Notes: generated by a model from the sequence alone, not told the origin. A DNA stretch of 23,177 nucleotides from Clostridium sp. CAG:452 (GCA_000434035.1 FR893514.1:1-23177), one strand, 5' to 3'; counted from the first letter of the stretch, positions 1 through 7,358 are shown. Program-made: numbers and translations.

Positions 1-121
1 CTTTACTTTCATTATTTGAAATATTATCTATTCCAAATGAGTCCTCAAAAGCAGAAAAAGCTTTACCAATTCTAAAAATCCTTTTTAAAATTGTCAGAAT
101 ATCTTGCTGATAGTTTTTCAT
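1..121 (-). CDS. N-terminal 40 residues of an unknown protein (runs off the window)
   Basis: The minus-strand frame opens with ATG at 119-121 and stays open to the window edge. It reads MKNYQQDILTILKRIFRIGK and continues with a short acidic/polar stretch. The ribosome site (AAAGGTGTGAC on the minus strand) lies just upstream, within an exact 18-bp tandem duplication, and a plausible promoter lies at 198-226. I do not recognise the family, and the visible part has no signal peptide or membrane segment. It lies beside accessory genes, so it may be accessory too, but that is inference. Confidence in coding is moderate because only 40 codons are visible. Confidence 0.55.
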   Translation of the reverse strand, partial: MKNYQQDILTILKRIFRIGKAFSAFEDSFGIDNISNNESK

Positions 122-122
122 T

Positions 123-158
123 ATTGTCACACCTTTCGTAATTGTCACACCTTTCGTA
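123..158. repeat. Exact tandem duplication of an 18-bp unit containing the ribosome-binding site
   Basis: The unit ATTGTCACACCTTTCGTA occurs twice back to back (123-140 and 141-158). On the minus strand each copy carries AAAGGTGTGAC, so the gene starting at 121 has two Shine-Dalgarno-like cores in tandem; only the proximal one is correctly spaced. Confidence 0.9.
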
Positions 159-197
159 TTGCTTAATAGAAAAAGTTTATATGTTTTTGTAATAAAT

Positions 198-226
198 ATT
201 TTATAATTTTTTTAAATTTATGTAAA
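198..226 (-). promoter_or_regulatory. Putative sigma-A promoter for the partial gene at the left edge
   Basis: On the minus strand, TTTACA (221-226) and TAAAAT (198-203) are separated by 17 bp. The match is good but the surroundings are very AT-rich, so chance is possible. Confidence 0.45.
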
Positions 227-254
227 GCCTTTTTTGAGATTTATTTTATTTAAT

Positions 255-286
255 ATAGAAAAAGACTGAAGAATTCTTCAGTCTTT
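255..286 (-). terminator. Terminator of the VWA-domain gene
   Basis: A perfect 26-bp palindrome fills 261-286 (arms AAAGACTGAAGAA and its complement). On the minus strand it is followed by a T-rich tract, as expected of an intrinsic terminator about 30 bp after the VWA stop codon. Confidence 0.85.
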
Positions 287-316
287 CCTAATTCAATCAA
301 ACAAAACTTTAGTTCT

Positions 317-979
317 TTATAGTTTCTCTTTATCGTTCAGAAGCCATCTCATACGAGTTTTCAAGTCATTTATTTCAGAAATTGGGTTAACTTTTAATAA
401 CTTACCAAGTTCTGATAATGTGGTTGTTTCTGGACCAAATAATCCACAAGTTATGTCCCTTTTTTTCAGTTCTTTGAATGAATCTATTACATCATGAATC
501 GTACAGTTAATAGAGCCGTTATCTTCGCCATCTGTGAAAATAATCATACCTCCATTAACATTATATTCATTTGCAAGTTCATCATATTGTCTAAGCATAT
601 CTTTGCAGTTGTCGACTATCATATCATATAAAGGTGTTCCATTTTTTTCAGTAAGAGCTGAGTAAAAATATGAAGAAACAACCTTTATATGTTTCGGTCC
701 CATATAATCATTTATAAAATGATTAAGTTTCCTCAACTGATCATTGATATCCCTATCCAACTTTTTACTATGCATCGAAGCAGATTTGTCTATCACAATG
801 TAAATCAACACTTGATCATTGCATTTAGCTTCTGAATATGTAGGCTCATCAAGGTATTCTTGTTCAACAGCCTTTTCTTTTTCATCTTCAGATGTTGTTG
901 TTTCTTGTTCATAATCGCCGTTAAAATAATCTACAAGCTCCTTAATCAAATCGTTATCCATATTTTGGTTGTTTGCCAT
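317..979 (-). CDS. VWA-domain protein (MIDAS motif), 220 aa
   Basis: A von Willebrand factor A-type domain follows an acidic, low-complexity N-terminus (about residues 20-55). The metal-ion-dependent adhesion site is visible: DKSAS with D64, S66 and S68, a candidate T115 in GTPLYD, and D150 in IIFTDGED. There is no signal peptide or membrane segment, so it is probably cytoplasmic. VWA domains bind partner proteins through a metal; the partner here is unknown. I chose the ATG at 977-979; an in-frame ATG 21 bp upstream lies before the GAAAGGA ribosome site, and another directly abuts it. The gene stands alone with a consensus promoter and its own terminator. GC and codon choice are richer than in neighbouring core genes. 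Tellurite-resistance (TerY-like) or phage-type VWA proteins are possible relatives; I cannot decide between them. Confidence 0.85.
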   Translation of the reverse strand: MANNQNMDNDLIKELVDYFNGDYEQETTTSEDEKEKAVEQEYLDEPTYSEAKCNDQVLIYIVIDKSASMHSKKLDRDINDQLRKLNHFINDYMGPKHIKVVSSYFYSALTEKNGTPLYDMIVDNCKDMLRQYDELANEYNVNGGMIIFTDGEDNGSINCTIHDVIDSFKELKKRDITCGLFGPETTTLSELGKLLKVNPISEINDLKTRMRWLLNDKEKL

Positions 980-998
980 AGTAAAAGTCATTCCTTTC

Positions 999-1092
999 AA
1001 AATATTACATATTTTTGAACTCTATGTTTGATTGAATTATAACAAAATAATTTGTCAGACATTATTATACATTTTATGTAGACCGTTGTCAA
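999..1092 (-). promoter_or_regulatory. Consensus promoter and 5' leader of the VWA gene
   Basis: On the minus strand, TTGACA (1087-1092) and TATAAT (1064-1069) match the sigma-A consensus exactly with a 17-bp spacer. The leader is about 80 nt. It contains a 7-bp stem-loop (AAAATAT, TAC, ATATTTT at 999-1015) immediately upstream of the ribosome site, which could affect access to it. Confidence 0.75.
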
Positions 1093-1113
1093 ATTTTATT
1101 ATAATATTCAAAT

Positions 1114-1556
1114 TTATAGTTCCATATAATAGTAATACATATCTATGCAATGTAAATTACCATCCCAAATTTCTTCTTTATAATTGTTTACAAAGAAATT
1201 ATATTCTGTTTTATAATATTTATCAAATCCACATTTAACATAAAACGGAATATTGTTTTGAGTTGTTCCGACTATCATTTTCTTATATTTATTTTTATAC
1301 AATTTTGTTACTTTTTGTATTAATTTTTCCCATATTCATTTCCTCTAACATCTTCTTTTGTCGCAATATTTTTTAATTCGCATATATTATTATCGACTTT
1401 TGTAATAATTATTTCTGCTAAGATTTTCTCATTTTCAAATAATCCATACATTTCTGCATCTTTAATATACTTTTCTACTATTTCTTTATCTGGGTCTGCT
1501 TCAAGTATTAAATCCATATATTTTTCTTTTTCAAAAATTTGTTTAATTTCAGCCAT
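1114..1556 (-). pseudogene. GNAT-family N-acetyltransferase broken by a single-base frameshift
   Basis: Two frames together make one typical GNAT protein of about 147 aa. The 5' part (1320-1556) gives MAEIKQIFEKEKYMDL and runs to the acetyl-CoA loop at VRGNEYGK. The 3' part (1114 to about 1325) continues after the loop with LIQKVTKLYKNKYKKM, then VGTTQNNIPFYVKCGF, the usual last strand and helix. Adding one A to the five-base A run at 1324-1328 (coding strand) restores the expected GKKLIQ. The break is therefore a -1 slip in a homopolymer: a recent mutation, phase variation or a read error. Unlike the other frame breaks in this window, no CGG codon is involved. In the genome as given it should not make full-length enzyme. 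Substrate unknown. Confidence 0.8.
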
Positions 1557-1673
1557 TTTTATCTCCTAACTCTTTTTGTATATTATATTTTTATTTGTTT
1601 TACTGATATTTTTTCAATAGATTTCTCTTCAATCTGTTGATTGAACTCTGAGCGATTATAAATTTTAACCAAT

Positions 1674-1971
1674 TTACTGTTTGTCATAGCATAAGTAAGC
1701 TAAATCTATAGCTTTTTCTAAGTCATTTGAAGCACTAGTAGAGATATCTTTAAGAAGAACTTTTTCTGCACAACGTCCACAATACATAACTATAATCTGT
1801 TTTTGTATATCAGACTTTTGTTTATATGCTTTATATGTTTCATCAATTTTTAAAACAAGTACATTTTTTCAGGATTAACAACATTGACAAAATGATTATC
1901 ATTGCTATTTTGATTATAATACATAACCGTTTTGTCTTATTGTTTCACCTAATTTTGCCTTTTTTCTTCAT
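1674..1971 (-). pseudogene. Decayed small gene with several frameshifts
   Basis: From ATG at 1969-1971, protein-like sequence continues through all three frames: AKLGETIRQNGYV, then YYNQNSNDNHFVNVVNPEKM, then a 64-codon open stretch with KIDETYKAYKQKSD and IVMYCGRCAEKVL ending DLAYLCYDKQ at the stop (1674-1676). The first shift fits one extra base in an A run after the start. The upstream ribosome site (TTGGAGAAAAC) and promoter still look intact. The whole would be about 98 aa with a CxxC pair. I do not recognise the family. Length and setting resemble the small single-gene units elsewhere in the window. Confidence 0.5.
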
Positions 1972-2019
1972 ATTAAGTTTTCTCCAAACCGACATATAGT
2001 ATTGCTTAAATGTTTTTTT

Positions 2020-2048
2020 ATTATGTCACATATTAACATAAATGACAA
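2020..2048 (-). promoter_or_regulatory. Promoter of the decayed gene at 1674-1971
   Basis: On the minus strand, TTGTCA (2043-2048) and CATAAT (2020-2025) are 17 bp apart, about 50 bp upstream of the presumed ATG. Confidence 0.5.
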
Positions 2049-2069
2049 CTCTTTTATTATATTTGTTTT

Positions 2070-2103
2070 AATAAGAAAAACTCTCTCATACAAGATGAGA
2101 GAG
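2070..2103 (-). terminator. Terminator of the 74-aa orphan gene
   Basis: A 9-bp stem (CTCTCTCAT at 2081-2089 with ATGAGAGAG at 2095-2103, loop of 5) is followed on the minus strand by TTTTTCTTATT. It lies 30 bp after the stop codon at 2134. Confidence 0.85.
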
Positions 2104-2133
2104 AAAAGATACTTTTTTTGTAATGGTAAAATT

Positions 2134-2358
2134 TTATTCAGCAAACGGGTTTTTAACTTCTGTGCAGATTACATTGCCAATTGCAATTATATCTGCAGGT
2201 TCACACTTAATAAATGTGCATTCCCCGTCATCAGAAAATCCGTTTAATTTTCCGACTAGGGTTGCTCGGATTGATCCGCTTTCAACAATGGGATCAACTA
2301 CAAGAGCAACAAAAGTACTGTTTCCGTTTACCTGCTGAAGTTCAAAATATTTAACCAT
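2134..2358 (-). CDS. 74-aa orphan protein of unknown function
   Basis: The ATG at 2356-2358 is chosen because a full AAGGAGGT ribosome site sits 6 bp upstream; 12 further in-frame residues upstream lie within and before that site. The protein starts MVKYFELQQVNGNSTFVALV and is rich in beta-type residues (VESGSIRATLVGKLNG, ADIIAIGNVICTEV), with no signal peptide or membrane segment. It has a consensus promoter about 135 bp upstream and its own terminator, so it is a single-gene unit. Codons such as GCC, GTC, CGA and GGA make it visibly richer in GC than the surrounding core genes, suggesting acquisition. I do not recognise it. Confidence 0.75.
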   Translation of the reverse strand: MVKYFELQQVNGNSTFVALVVDPIVESGSIRATLVGKLNGFSDDGECTFIKCEPADIIAIGNVICTEVKNPFAE

Positions 2359-2370
2359 TTTTTTACCTCC

Positions 2371-2384
2371 TTGGCCAGTTGGCC
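2371..2384. other. Short inverted repeat directly upstream of the ribosome site
   Basis: GGCC AGTT GGCC (2373-2384) sits immediately before the AAGGAGG of the 74-aa gene. It could form a 4-bp GC-only hairpin or serve as a small operator. GC-only stems are rare in this sequence. Confidence 0.35.
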
Positions 2385-2463
2385 TTTCTTTCATAAAAAT
2401 TGTTTATACTTTATATTTGAAAACACCATTTACGGTGGAAAAAAGAAAGTAACTCTATATATA

Positions 2464-2521
2464 ATTGAGACTAGCTCAATAGATATAAATATATTATATT
2501 ATAATTTACATAAAATGTCAA
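2464..2521 (-). promoter_or_regulatory. Consensus promoter and leader hairpin of the 74-aa gene
   Basis: On the minus strand, TTGACA (2516-2521) and TATAAT (2493-2498) are an exact consensus pair with a 17-bp spacer. Just downstream in the transcript, ATTGAG and CTCAAT (2464-2480) form a 6-bp stem. The leader is about 130 nt, long for a 74-aa gene. Confidence 0.7.
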
Positions 2522-2562
2522 ATTTGATGACAAACACTCCTACAAAACTATCATTATTATGA

Positions 2563-2592
2563 TGCACAACTTATTATTTTATATGATATAAT
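2563..2592 (+). promoter_or_regulatory. Putative extended -10 promoter upstream of the Xer gene
   Basis: TGATATAAT (2584-2592) is an extended -10 element; TGCACA at 2563-2568 is a weak -35 with an 18-bp spacer. It would transcribe the GH30 remnant and then the recombinase gene. Confidence 0.5.
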
Positions 2593-2609
2593 ATAAATTG
2601 AGGCGTTAA

Positions 2610-2768
2610 AATGAGAGTAAAGAAATTAGTAAATTTATAAAAACAGGAGCTAAAAAGATTGCTTTTAGTAAATTTTCCGATAAAATTGAAGTTACAGCAT
2701 TTAAAAATCTTGATAATAGTGTTATTATAATATTAAAACTTACAAAGGAGGCAAATAATGATAGATAG
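2610..2768 (+). pseudogene. Remnant of the C-terminal beta-sandwich of a GH30 glycoside hydrolase
   Basis: A 52-codon open frame without a start reads ISKFIKTGAKKIAF, then FSDKIEVTAFKN and LDNSVIIIL before stopping at 2766-2768. This follows the pattern I know from the end of family 30 glycosidases: H/S-K-F-I-x-P-G-A-x-R-I, then an EVTAF-K-NPDGS-VVV strand pair. The catalytic barrel is absent. A short ATG frame at 2611 stops after 9 codons. The remnant overlaps the first 11 bases of the Xer gene and supplies its ribosome-site region. Assignment is from memory of the family, so moderately sure; the truncation itself is clear. Confidence 0.6.
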
Positions 2769-3738
2769 AGAAATGAATCCAGACTTTTTAAATTCATTTT
2801 TAGACTATAATATTACAATACTTAACAAATCACCTAACAGTATAAAAGAATATAATTATGATCTTATGAATTTCTTAAAGTATATAAAAATACATTTTAA
2901 ATTAACCAATGAAAAAGACTGGACTAAAATTACTATAAATGATATAAGCCTTGATACAATAAAGAAAATAAAACTAGAAGATATACATAGCTATATTTCT
3001 TATATGGCAACAGAACTTAAAAGTAGTCCTGCTACACGTGCTAGAAAAATTTCTTCTATAAGAATATTCTTTAATTATCTTTGCAACAAAGCAAAATTAA
3101 TAGACACAAATCCTGCGCAAAACTTAGAAACTCCTAAGCTTGGTAAAAGAATCCCTAAATATTTGTCATTAGATGAAAGTAAAAAATTACTAGAAGTAAC
3201 TAATGATACTGAAGCAAGAAACAATGAAAGAGATTATGCTATCATTACTTTGTTTTTAAACTGTGGTATGCGTTTATCTGAACTAGTAGGTATTGATATA
3301 CCAGATATAAATTTTAGTGATTGTAAATTAAATGTTGTTGGAAAAGGAAATAAAGAAAGAACTATTTATTTAAATAATGCATGTATGGATGCAATTAATA
3401 AATACCTAGCTTCTAGACCTAAAGAAGGAATTAAATATGATTCAAAAAATGCTTTGTTTTTAAGTGAAAGACGTGAAAGAATTAGTAATAGAACTGTTCA
3501 AACAATTGTAAAAAAAGAACTATTAAAGGCAGGCCTAGATATTAATAAGTATTCTACACATAAATTAAGACATACTGCTGCTACTCTAATGTATCAATAT
3601 GGTAATGTAGATATACGTGCATTGCAAGAACTTTTAGGACATGAAAGCATTTCTACAACAGAAATATACACTCATGTTGATAATAGCCAAGTTAGAAATG
3701 CAGTAGAAAGTAACCCACTTGCAAACTTTAAGGAGTAA
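2758..3738 (+). CDS. Xer/phage-integrase-family tyrosine recombinase, 326 aa
   Basis: Cuts and rejoins DNA through a phosphotyrosine intermediate. The N-terminal SAM-like DNA-binding domain covers about residues 8-125 and the catalytic domain about 135-315. All catalytic residues are visible: R172 (GMRLSEL), K196 (GKGNKER), H268 and R271 (THKLRHTAA), H295 (LLGHESISTTEIYTH) and Y304. AAAGGAGG lies 7 bp before the ATG. It differs from the second Xer gene at 7455-8336: it is longer and keeps the canonical GKG turn. It may be the XerC-like partner for chromosome dimer resolution or a stand-alone integrase. No attachment site or phage gene lies beside it, and a sugar-hydrolase remnant abuts it, hinting at local rearrangement. 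Confidence 0.93.
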   Translation: MIDREMNPDFLNSFLDYNITILNKSPNSIKEYNYDLMNFLKYIKIHFKLTNEKDWTKITINDISLDTIKKIKLEDIHSYISYMATELKSSPATRARKISSIRIFFNYLCNKAKLIDTNPAQNLETPKLGKRIPKYLSLDESKKLLEVTNDTEARNNERDYAIITLFLNCGMRLSELVGIDIPDINFSDCKLNVVGKGNKERTIYLNNACMDAINKYLASRPKEGIKYDSKNALFLSERRERISNRTVQTIVKKELLKAGLDINKYSTHKLRHTAATLMYQYGNVDIRALQELLGHESISTTEIYTHVDNSQVRNAVESNPLANFKE

Positions 3739-3762
3739 AGTCAAAAGCTTTACTCCTTTCCT
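3730..3762 (+). terminator. Terminator of the Xer gene
   Basis: An 11-bp perfect stem (AAGGAGTAAAG at 3730-3740 with CTTTACTCCTT at 3748-3758) has a 7-nt loop; the stop codon TAA lies inside the left arm. A short T/C-rich tail follows. Confidence 0.75.
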
Positions 3763-3770
3763 ACATCCCC

Positions 3771-4067
3771 CTATATTACAGGAACTTTTAATTCCTGATC
3801 TATTTTTAAATTTGAGCTTTCTATATTATTTATTTGAGTAATATCATTCATAATATATCTTATATCTTTTCCCTTGTAATATTCATTTGAATCTTGATTG
3901 CTTTTTGCAATACTCCAAAGCGTATCTCCTTTTGATACATATATTGTTTTGTATTGTTTTTCTCCTCTTGAGTATGAAGACTTTGAAATTATTAATGATA
4001 AACCCACAATTATTAATAGAACTATTGTTATACTTCTTATAAATTTTTTTATACTAACTATTTTCAT
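3771..4067 (-). CDS. LysM-domain membrane-anchored protein, YneA-like cell-division inhibitor, 98 aa
   Basis: A single N-terminal membrane segment (about residues 12-29, basic residues before it) is followed by one LysM peptidoglycan-binding domain (about 41-97: TIYVSKGDTLWSIA at its start, LKIDQELKVPVI at its end). Size and order match YneA of Bacillus, the SOS-induced protein that delays septation after DNA damage. The regulatory region supports this: a consensus promoter overlaps two LexA-box-like sequences. AGGAG lies 8 bp before the ATG. lexA, which neighbours yneA in Bacillus, is not here, so I give no gene symbol. A general LysM wall protein is the alternative. Confidence 0.8.
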   Translation of the reverse strand: MKIVSIKKFIRSITIVLLIIVGLSLIISKSSYSRGEKQYKTIYVSKGDTLWSIAKSNQDSNEYYKGKDIRYIMNDITQINNIESSNLKIDQELKVPVI

Positions 4068-4097
4068 ATTTTTTCTCCTGTTTTTATATTATTCTTA

Positions 4098-4153
4098 CAA
4101 ACATTTATTCGTTTGTGTATTCTTATTATAAACACTTGTTCGTATATTGTCAA
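4098..4153 (-). promoter_or_regulatory. Consensus promoter with two LexA (SOS) box-like sequences
   Basis: On the minus strand, TTGACA (4148-4153) and TATAAT (4125-4130) are a perfect pair with a 17-bp spacer. CGAACAAGTGTTTA (4129-4142) lies in the spacer and touches the -10. CGAATAAATGTTTG (4098-4111) lies just downstream. The Gram-positive LexA box is CGAAC-N4-GTTCG: box 1 matches 8 of 10 positions with a perfect left half, and box 2 matches 8 of 10. Placement over the promoter suits repression. Confidence 0.65.
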
Positions 4154-4187
4154 TAGTTTTTTTAAAAAATATTGCAATTTATCTGTA

Positions 4188-4216
4188 TTGCTTTAATTGT
4201 CTCTTTGTGATAAAAT
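4188..4216 (+). promoter_or_regulatory. Putative guaA promoter
   Basis: TTGCTT (4188-4193) and TAAAAT (4211-4216) are 17 bp apart, with about 30 bp of leader. There is no room for a purine riboswitch or other structured leader. Confidence 0.5.
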
Positions 4217-4249
4217 ATAGAATATGTTTATTGAAAAAGGAGAATTAAT

Positions 4250-5788
4250 ATGAAAAGCAAAGAAACTATTGTTATTTTAGACTTTTATAGTCAATTTAAT
4301 CAATTAATAGCAAGACGTGTTAGAGAATGTAATGTTTACTCAGAAGTATTACCTTATGACACTCCTATTGAAAAAATAAAGGAAATCAATCCCAAAGGTA
4401 TTATATTTACTGGTGGCCCTGCAAGTGTTTATGAAGAAGATTCACCTGCATGTGACAAAGAAATATTCAACCTTGGTATTCCAATTTTAGGAATTTGCTA
4501 TGGAATGCAATTTATGAGTCATAGTTTAGGTGGTAAAGTTGAAAGAGGAACAAAAAAAGAATATGGAGAAATTGAAGTTAATTTAGACAACTCTTCCCCA
4601 CTTTTTGAAGGCTTTGACAACAAAAATATTTGCTTGATGAGCCATACAGATTTAGTAAAAGAAGTACCTGCGGGGTTCAAAGTTATTGCAACTACAGATA
4701 ACTGTCCTACTGCAGCAATTGAAAATAAAGACTTGAACTTTTATGGAATTCAATTTCATGCCGAAGTAAATAACACTGTAAATGGTGTAAAAATAATTAA
4801 AAATTTCTTATATAACATTTGCAAATGCTCTGGAGATTGGGTAATGTCTTCTTTTGTGGAAGAATCTATTAAATCTTTAAGAGAAAAAATTGGAGATAAA
4901 AAAGTATTACTTGCTTTATCTGGTGGAGTTGACTCTTCTGTAGCAGCAGTTCTATTACATAAAGCTATTGGAAAGCAACTTACATGTATATTTGTTGACC
5001 ATGGTCTACTTCGTAAAAATGAAGGTGATGAAGTTGAACAAATATTTAGAAATCAATTTGATATAAATCTTATTAGAGTAAATGCTGAAGAAAGATTCTT
5101 ATCTAAACTTGCTGGAGTTTCTGAACCTGAAAAGAAAAGGAAAATAATAGGTGAAGAATTTATAAGAGTATTTGAAGAAGAAGCTAAAAAAATTGGTAAA
5201 GTAGACTTTTTAGTTCAAGGTACTATATACCCTGACGTTATAGAAAGTGGCAAAGGAAAAGCTGCTGTTATAAAAAGTCATCACAATGTTGGTGGACTTC
5301 CAGACTATGTAGATTTTAAAGAAATTATAGAACCATTAAGAGATTTATTTAAAGATGAAGTTAGAAAAACTGGATTGGAACTTGGAATTCCAGAAAAATT
5401 AGTATTTAGACAACCATTCCCTGGTCCTGGACTTGCAATTAGAATTATTGGAGATATAACAAAAGAAAAACTAGAAATTTTAAAAGATGCAGACTATATC
5501 TTTAGAGAAGAAGTTGCAAATGCTGGATTAGATAAAGAATTAAATCAATACTTTGCAGTTTTAACAAACTTAAAATCTGTTGGAGTTATGGGAGATTACA
5601 GAACATATGATTATACTTTAGCTTTAAGAAGTGTTTGTACAACAGATTTTATGACAGCTACTTGGAGCAGAATTCCATACGACATATTAGAAAAGGTATC
5701 TTCTAGAATTGTAAATGAGGTAAAACATATAAATAGAGTTGTATACGATATAACATCTAAACCACCTGCAACAATTGAATGGGAATAA
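4250..5788 (+). CDS. guaA: GMP synthase (glutamine-hydrolysing), 512 aa
   Basis: Makes GMP from XMP, ATP and glutamine, the last step of guanine nucleotide synthesis; cytoplasmic. The class I amidotransferase domain (about 1-195) has the nucleophile C83 in GICYGMQ and H170/E172 in FHAEV. The ATP-pyrophosphatase domain has the P-loop SGGVDSS (224-230). The C-terminal dimerisation domain ends KPPATIEWE. Length is normal. Two small departures from the usual family text are DFYSQFNQ near residue 11 (usually DFGSQ) and FHAEV (usually FHPEV); neither removes a catalytic residue. The ribosome site AAAGGAG is well spaced. It faces guaB, which supplies XMP, across a shared terminator. Confidence 0.97.
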   Translation: MKSKETIVILDFYSQFNQLIARRVRECNVYSEVLPYDTPIEKIKEINPKGIIFTGGPASVYEEDSPACDKEIFNLGIPILGICYGMQFMSHSLGGKVERGTKKEYGEIEVNLDNSSPLFEGFDNKNICLMSHTDLVKEVPAGFKVIATTDNCPTAAIENKDLNFYGIQFHAEVNNTVNGVKIIKNFLYNICKCSGDWVMSSFVEESIKSLREKIGDKKVLLALSGGVDSSVAAVLLHKAIGKQLTCIFVDHGLLRKNEGDEVEQIFRNQFDINLIRVNAEERFLSKLAGVSEPEKKRKIIGEEFIRVFEEEAKKIGKVDFLVQGTIYPDVIESGKGKAAVIKSHHNVGGLPDYVDFKEIIEPLRDLFKDEVRKTGLELGIPEKLVFRQPFPGPGLAIRIIGDITKEKLEILKDADYIFREEVANAGLDKELNQYFAVLTNLKSVGVMGDYRTYDYTLALRSVCTTDFMTATWSRIPYDILEKVSSRIVNEVKHINRVVYDITSKPPATIEWE

Positions 5789-5830
5789 AAAACAAGCAAG
5801 AAGCTTTTATAACTTCTTGCTTGTTTTTTA
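5787..5830. terminator. Bidirectional terminator between guaA and guaB
   Basis: A long perfect stem (AAAACAAGCAAGAAG at 5789-5803, complement at 5813-5827, 9-nt loop) has T tracts on both strands, serving the two convergent genes. Confidence 0.92.
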
Positions 5831-5843
5831 AATATTTTTAATA

Positions 5844-7358
5844 TTATGATTTATAAGAATGATCTATTTCTTTTAGTGTTACATCATGTGCTCCTCCTTC
5901 TGAAATACTCACTTCTGAAACCATTGTTAATCTTGCTTTTTCATGTAATTCTGGAATTGTTGTTGCTCCACAATTGCACATTGTTGATTTTATTTTTGCA
6001 ACTGTTATTTCTAGATTATCTTTTAAAGAACCTGCATAAGGTATATATGAATCAACACCTTCCTCAAAAGCAAGTTTATTTTTAGCTTCTCCACCTAAAT
6101 CATATCTTTGCCAATTTCTTGCTCTATTTGAACCTTCTCCCCAATACTCTTTAACATAGTTGTTTCCCACTTTTACAACTCTTGTTGGACTTTCATCAAA
6201 TCTTGCAAAATATCTTCCCATCATTACATAATCTGCTCCCATTGCTAAAGCAAGAGTAATGTGATGGTCATATACTATTCCACCATCTGAACATACTGGA
6301 ATATATATTCCTGTTTCTTCAAAATATTTGTTTCTTTCATCTACAACTTCCATTAAAGCACTTGCTTGTCCACGACCAATTCCTTTTGTTTCACGAGTTA
6401 TACAAATTGATCCTCCACCTACTCCGACTTTTATAAAATCAGCACCAGCATTTGCTAAATATCTAAACCCTTCTCTATCTACAACATTTCCTGCACCTAT
6501 TTTTAGGTCATCACCATATTTTTCTCTTACAAAATCTATTGTGTTCTTTTGCCATACTGAATATCCATCAGAAGAATCCATACAGATTATATCAACACCA
6601 GCTTCTACTAGTGCAGGTATTCTTTCTTCATAATCTCTAGTATTTATACCTGCTCCCACAATATATCTTTTATTTTCATCTAATAAAGAGTTAGGGTTGT
6701 TTTTTCTGTCTTCATAATCTTTTCTAAATACTAAATATTTTAGATTTCCTTCTTCTGTTAATATTGGTAAACAATTTATTTTTTTATCCCATATTATATC
6801 ATTTGCTTCTGATAATGTTATTCCTTTTTTAGCCCATATAACATCTTCTTTTTTAGTCATGAAATTATCAATTGGTTCGTCTTGGTTATCTCTTGATAAT
6901 CTATAATCTTTATTTGTTACAATTCCTAGGAATTTTCCAGATGCTGTTCCATCATCTGTTATAATAACAGTTGAATGCCCAGTTTTTTCAACTAACTCTA
7001 AAACTTCTTTTAAACTAGTTCCTGATTTTACGTTTGAATCACTAATTACAAAACCTGCTTTATGTTTTTTTACATGATAAACCATTTCTGCTTGTGATTC
7101 TATTGATTGAGAACCATATATAAAAGCAAGTCCTCCTTCACGTGCTAGTGCAATACCCATTTTTTCTCCTGATACTGATTGCATTATTGCAGAAACCATA
7201 GGTACGTTTGCATAGAATTTAGCTTGCTCTCCTTTTTTAAATTTTACAAGAGGTGTACGTAAAGATACATTTGCTGGTATACATCTCTCATCTGTTAAAT
7301 TTGGTAGTAATAAAAATTCATTAAAAGTTCTTGATATGTCTGGTAATATTTTTGACAT
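5844..7358 (-). CDS. guaB: IMP dehydrogenase with CBS pair, 504 aa
   Basis: Oxidises IMP to XMP with NAD+, the committed step to GMP; cytoplasmic tetramer. The barrel is interrupted by a CBS pair (about residues 90-220). The active-site loop GVGGGSICITRETKGIG carries the catalytic cysteine at about C319. The substrate-binding CSDGGI lies at about 356-361 and the mobile flap, with the conserved R-Y pair, at about 410-420 (NRARNWQRY). AAGGGGGA precedes the ATG. It is transcribed alone from a promoter placed inside the upstream gene's terminator. Length and the long C-terminal part fit the bacterial subgroup with about 500 residues. Confidence 0.96.
   Translation of the reverse strand: MSKILPDISRTFNEFLLLPNLTDERCIPANVSLRTPLVKFKKGEQAKFYANVPMVSAIMQSVSGEKMGIALAREGGLAFIYGSQSIESQAEMVYHVKKHKAGFVISDSNVKSGTSLKEVLELVEKTGHSTVIITDDGTASGKFLGIVTNKDYRLSRDNQDEPIDNFMTKKEDVIWAKKGITLSEANDIIWDKKINCLPILTEEGNLKYLVFRKDYEDRKNNPNSLLDENKRYIVGAGINTRDYEERIPALVEAGVDIICMDSSDGYSVWQKNTIDFVREKYGDDLKIGAGNVVDREGFRYLANAGADFIKVGVGGGSICITRETKGIGRGQASALMEVVDERNKYFEETGIYIPVCSDGGIVYDHHITLALAMGADYVMMGRYFARFDESPTRVVKVGNNYVKEYWGEGSNRARNWQRYDLGGEAKNKLAFEEGVDSYIPYAGSLKDNLEITVAKIKSTMCNCGATTIPELHEKARLTMVSEVSISEGGAHDVTLKEIDHSYKS

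Noticed and set aside
2002..2562. Plus-strand open frames across the 74-aa gene and its terminator and promoter
   Set aside because: They run through a terminator hairpin and a consensus promoter of the other strand and lack ribosome sites.
4154..4249. Purine or other riboswitch upstream of guaA
   Set aside because: The promoter-like pair leaves only about 30 nt of leader; no conserved aptamer features are visible.
5846..6633. Plus-strand open frames inside guaB
   Set aside because: Antisense shadows of a strongly conserved enzyme; leucine-rich low-complexity translations without ribosome sites.
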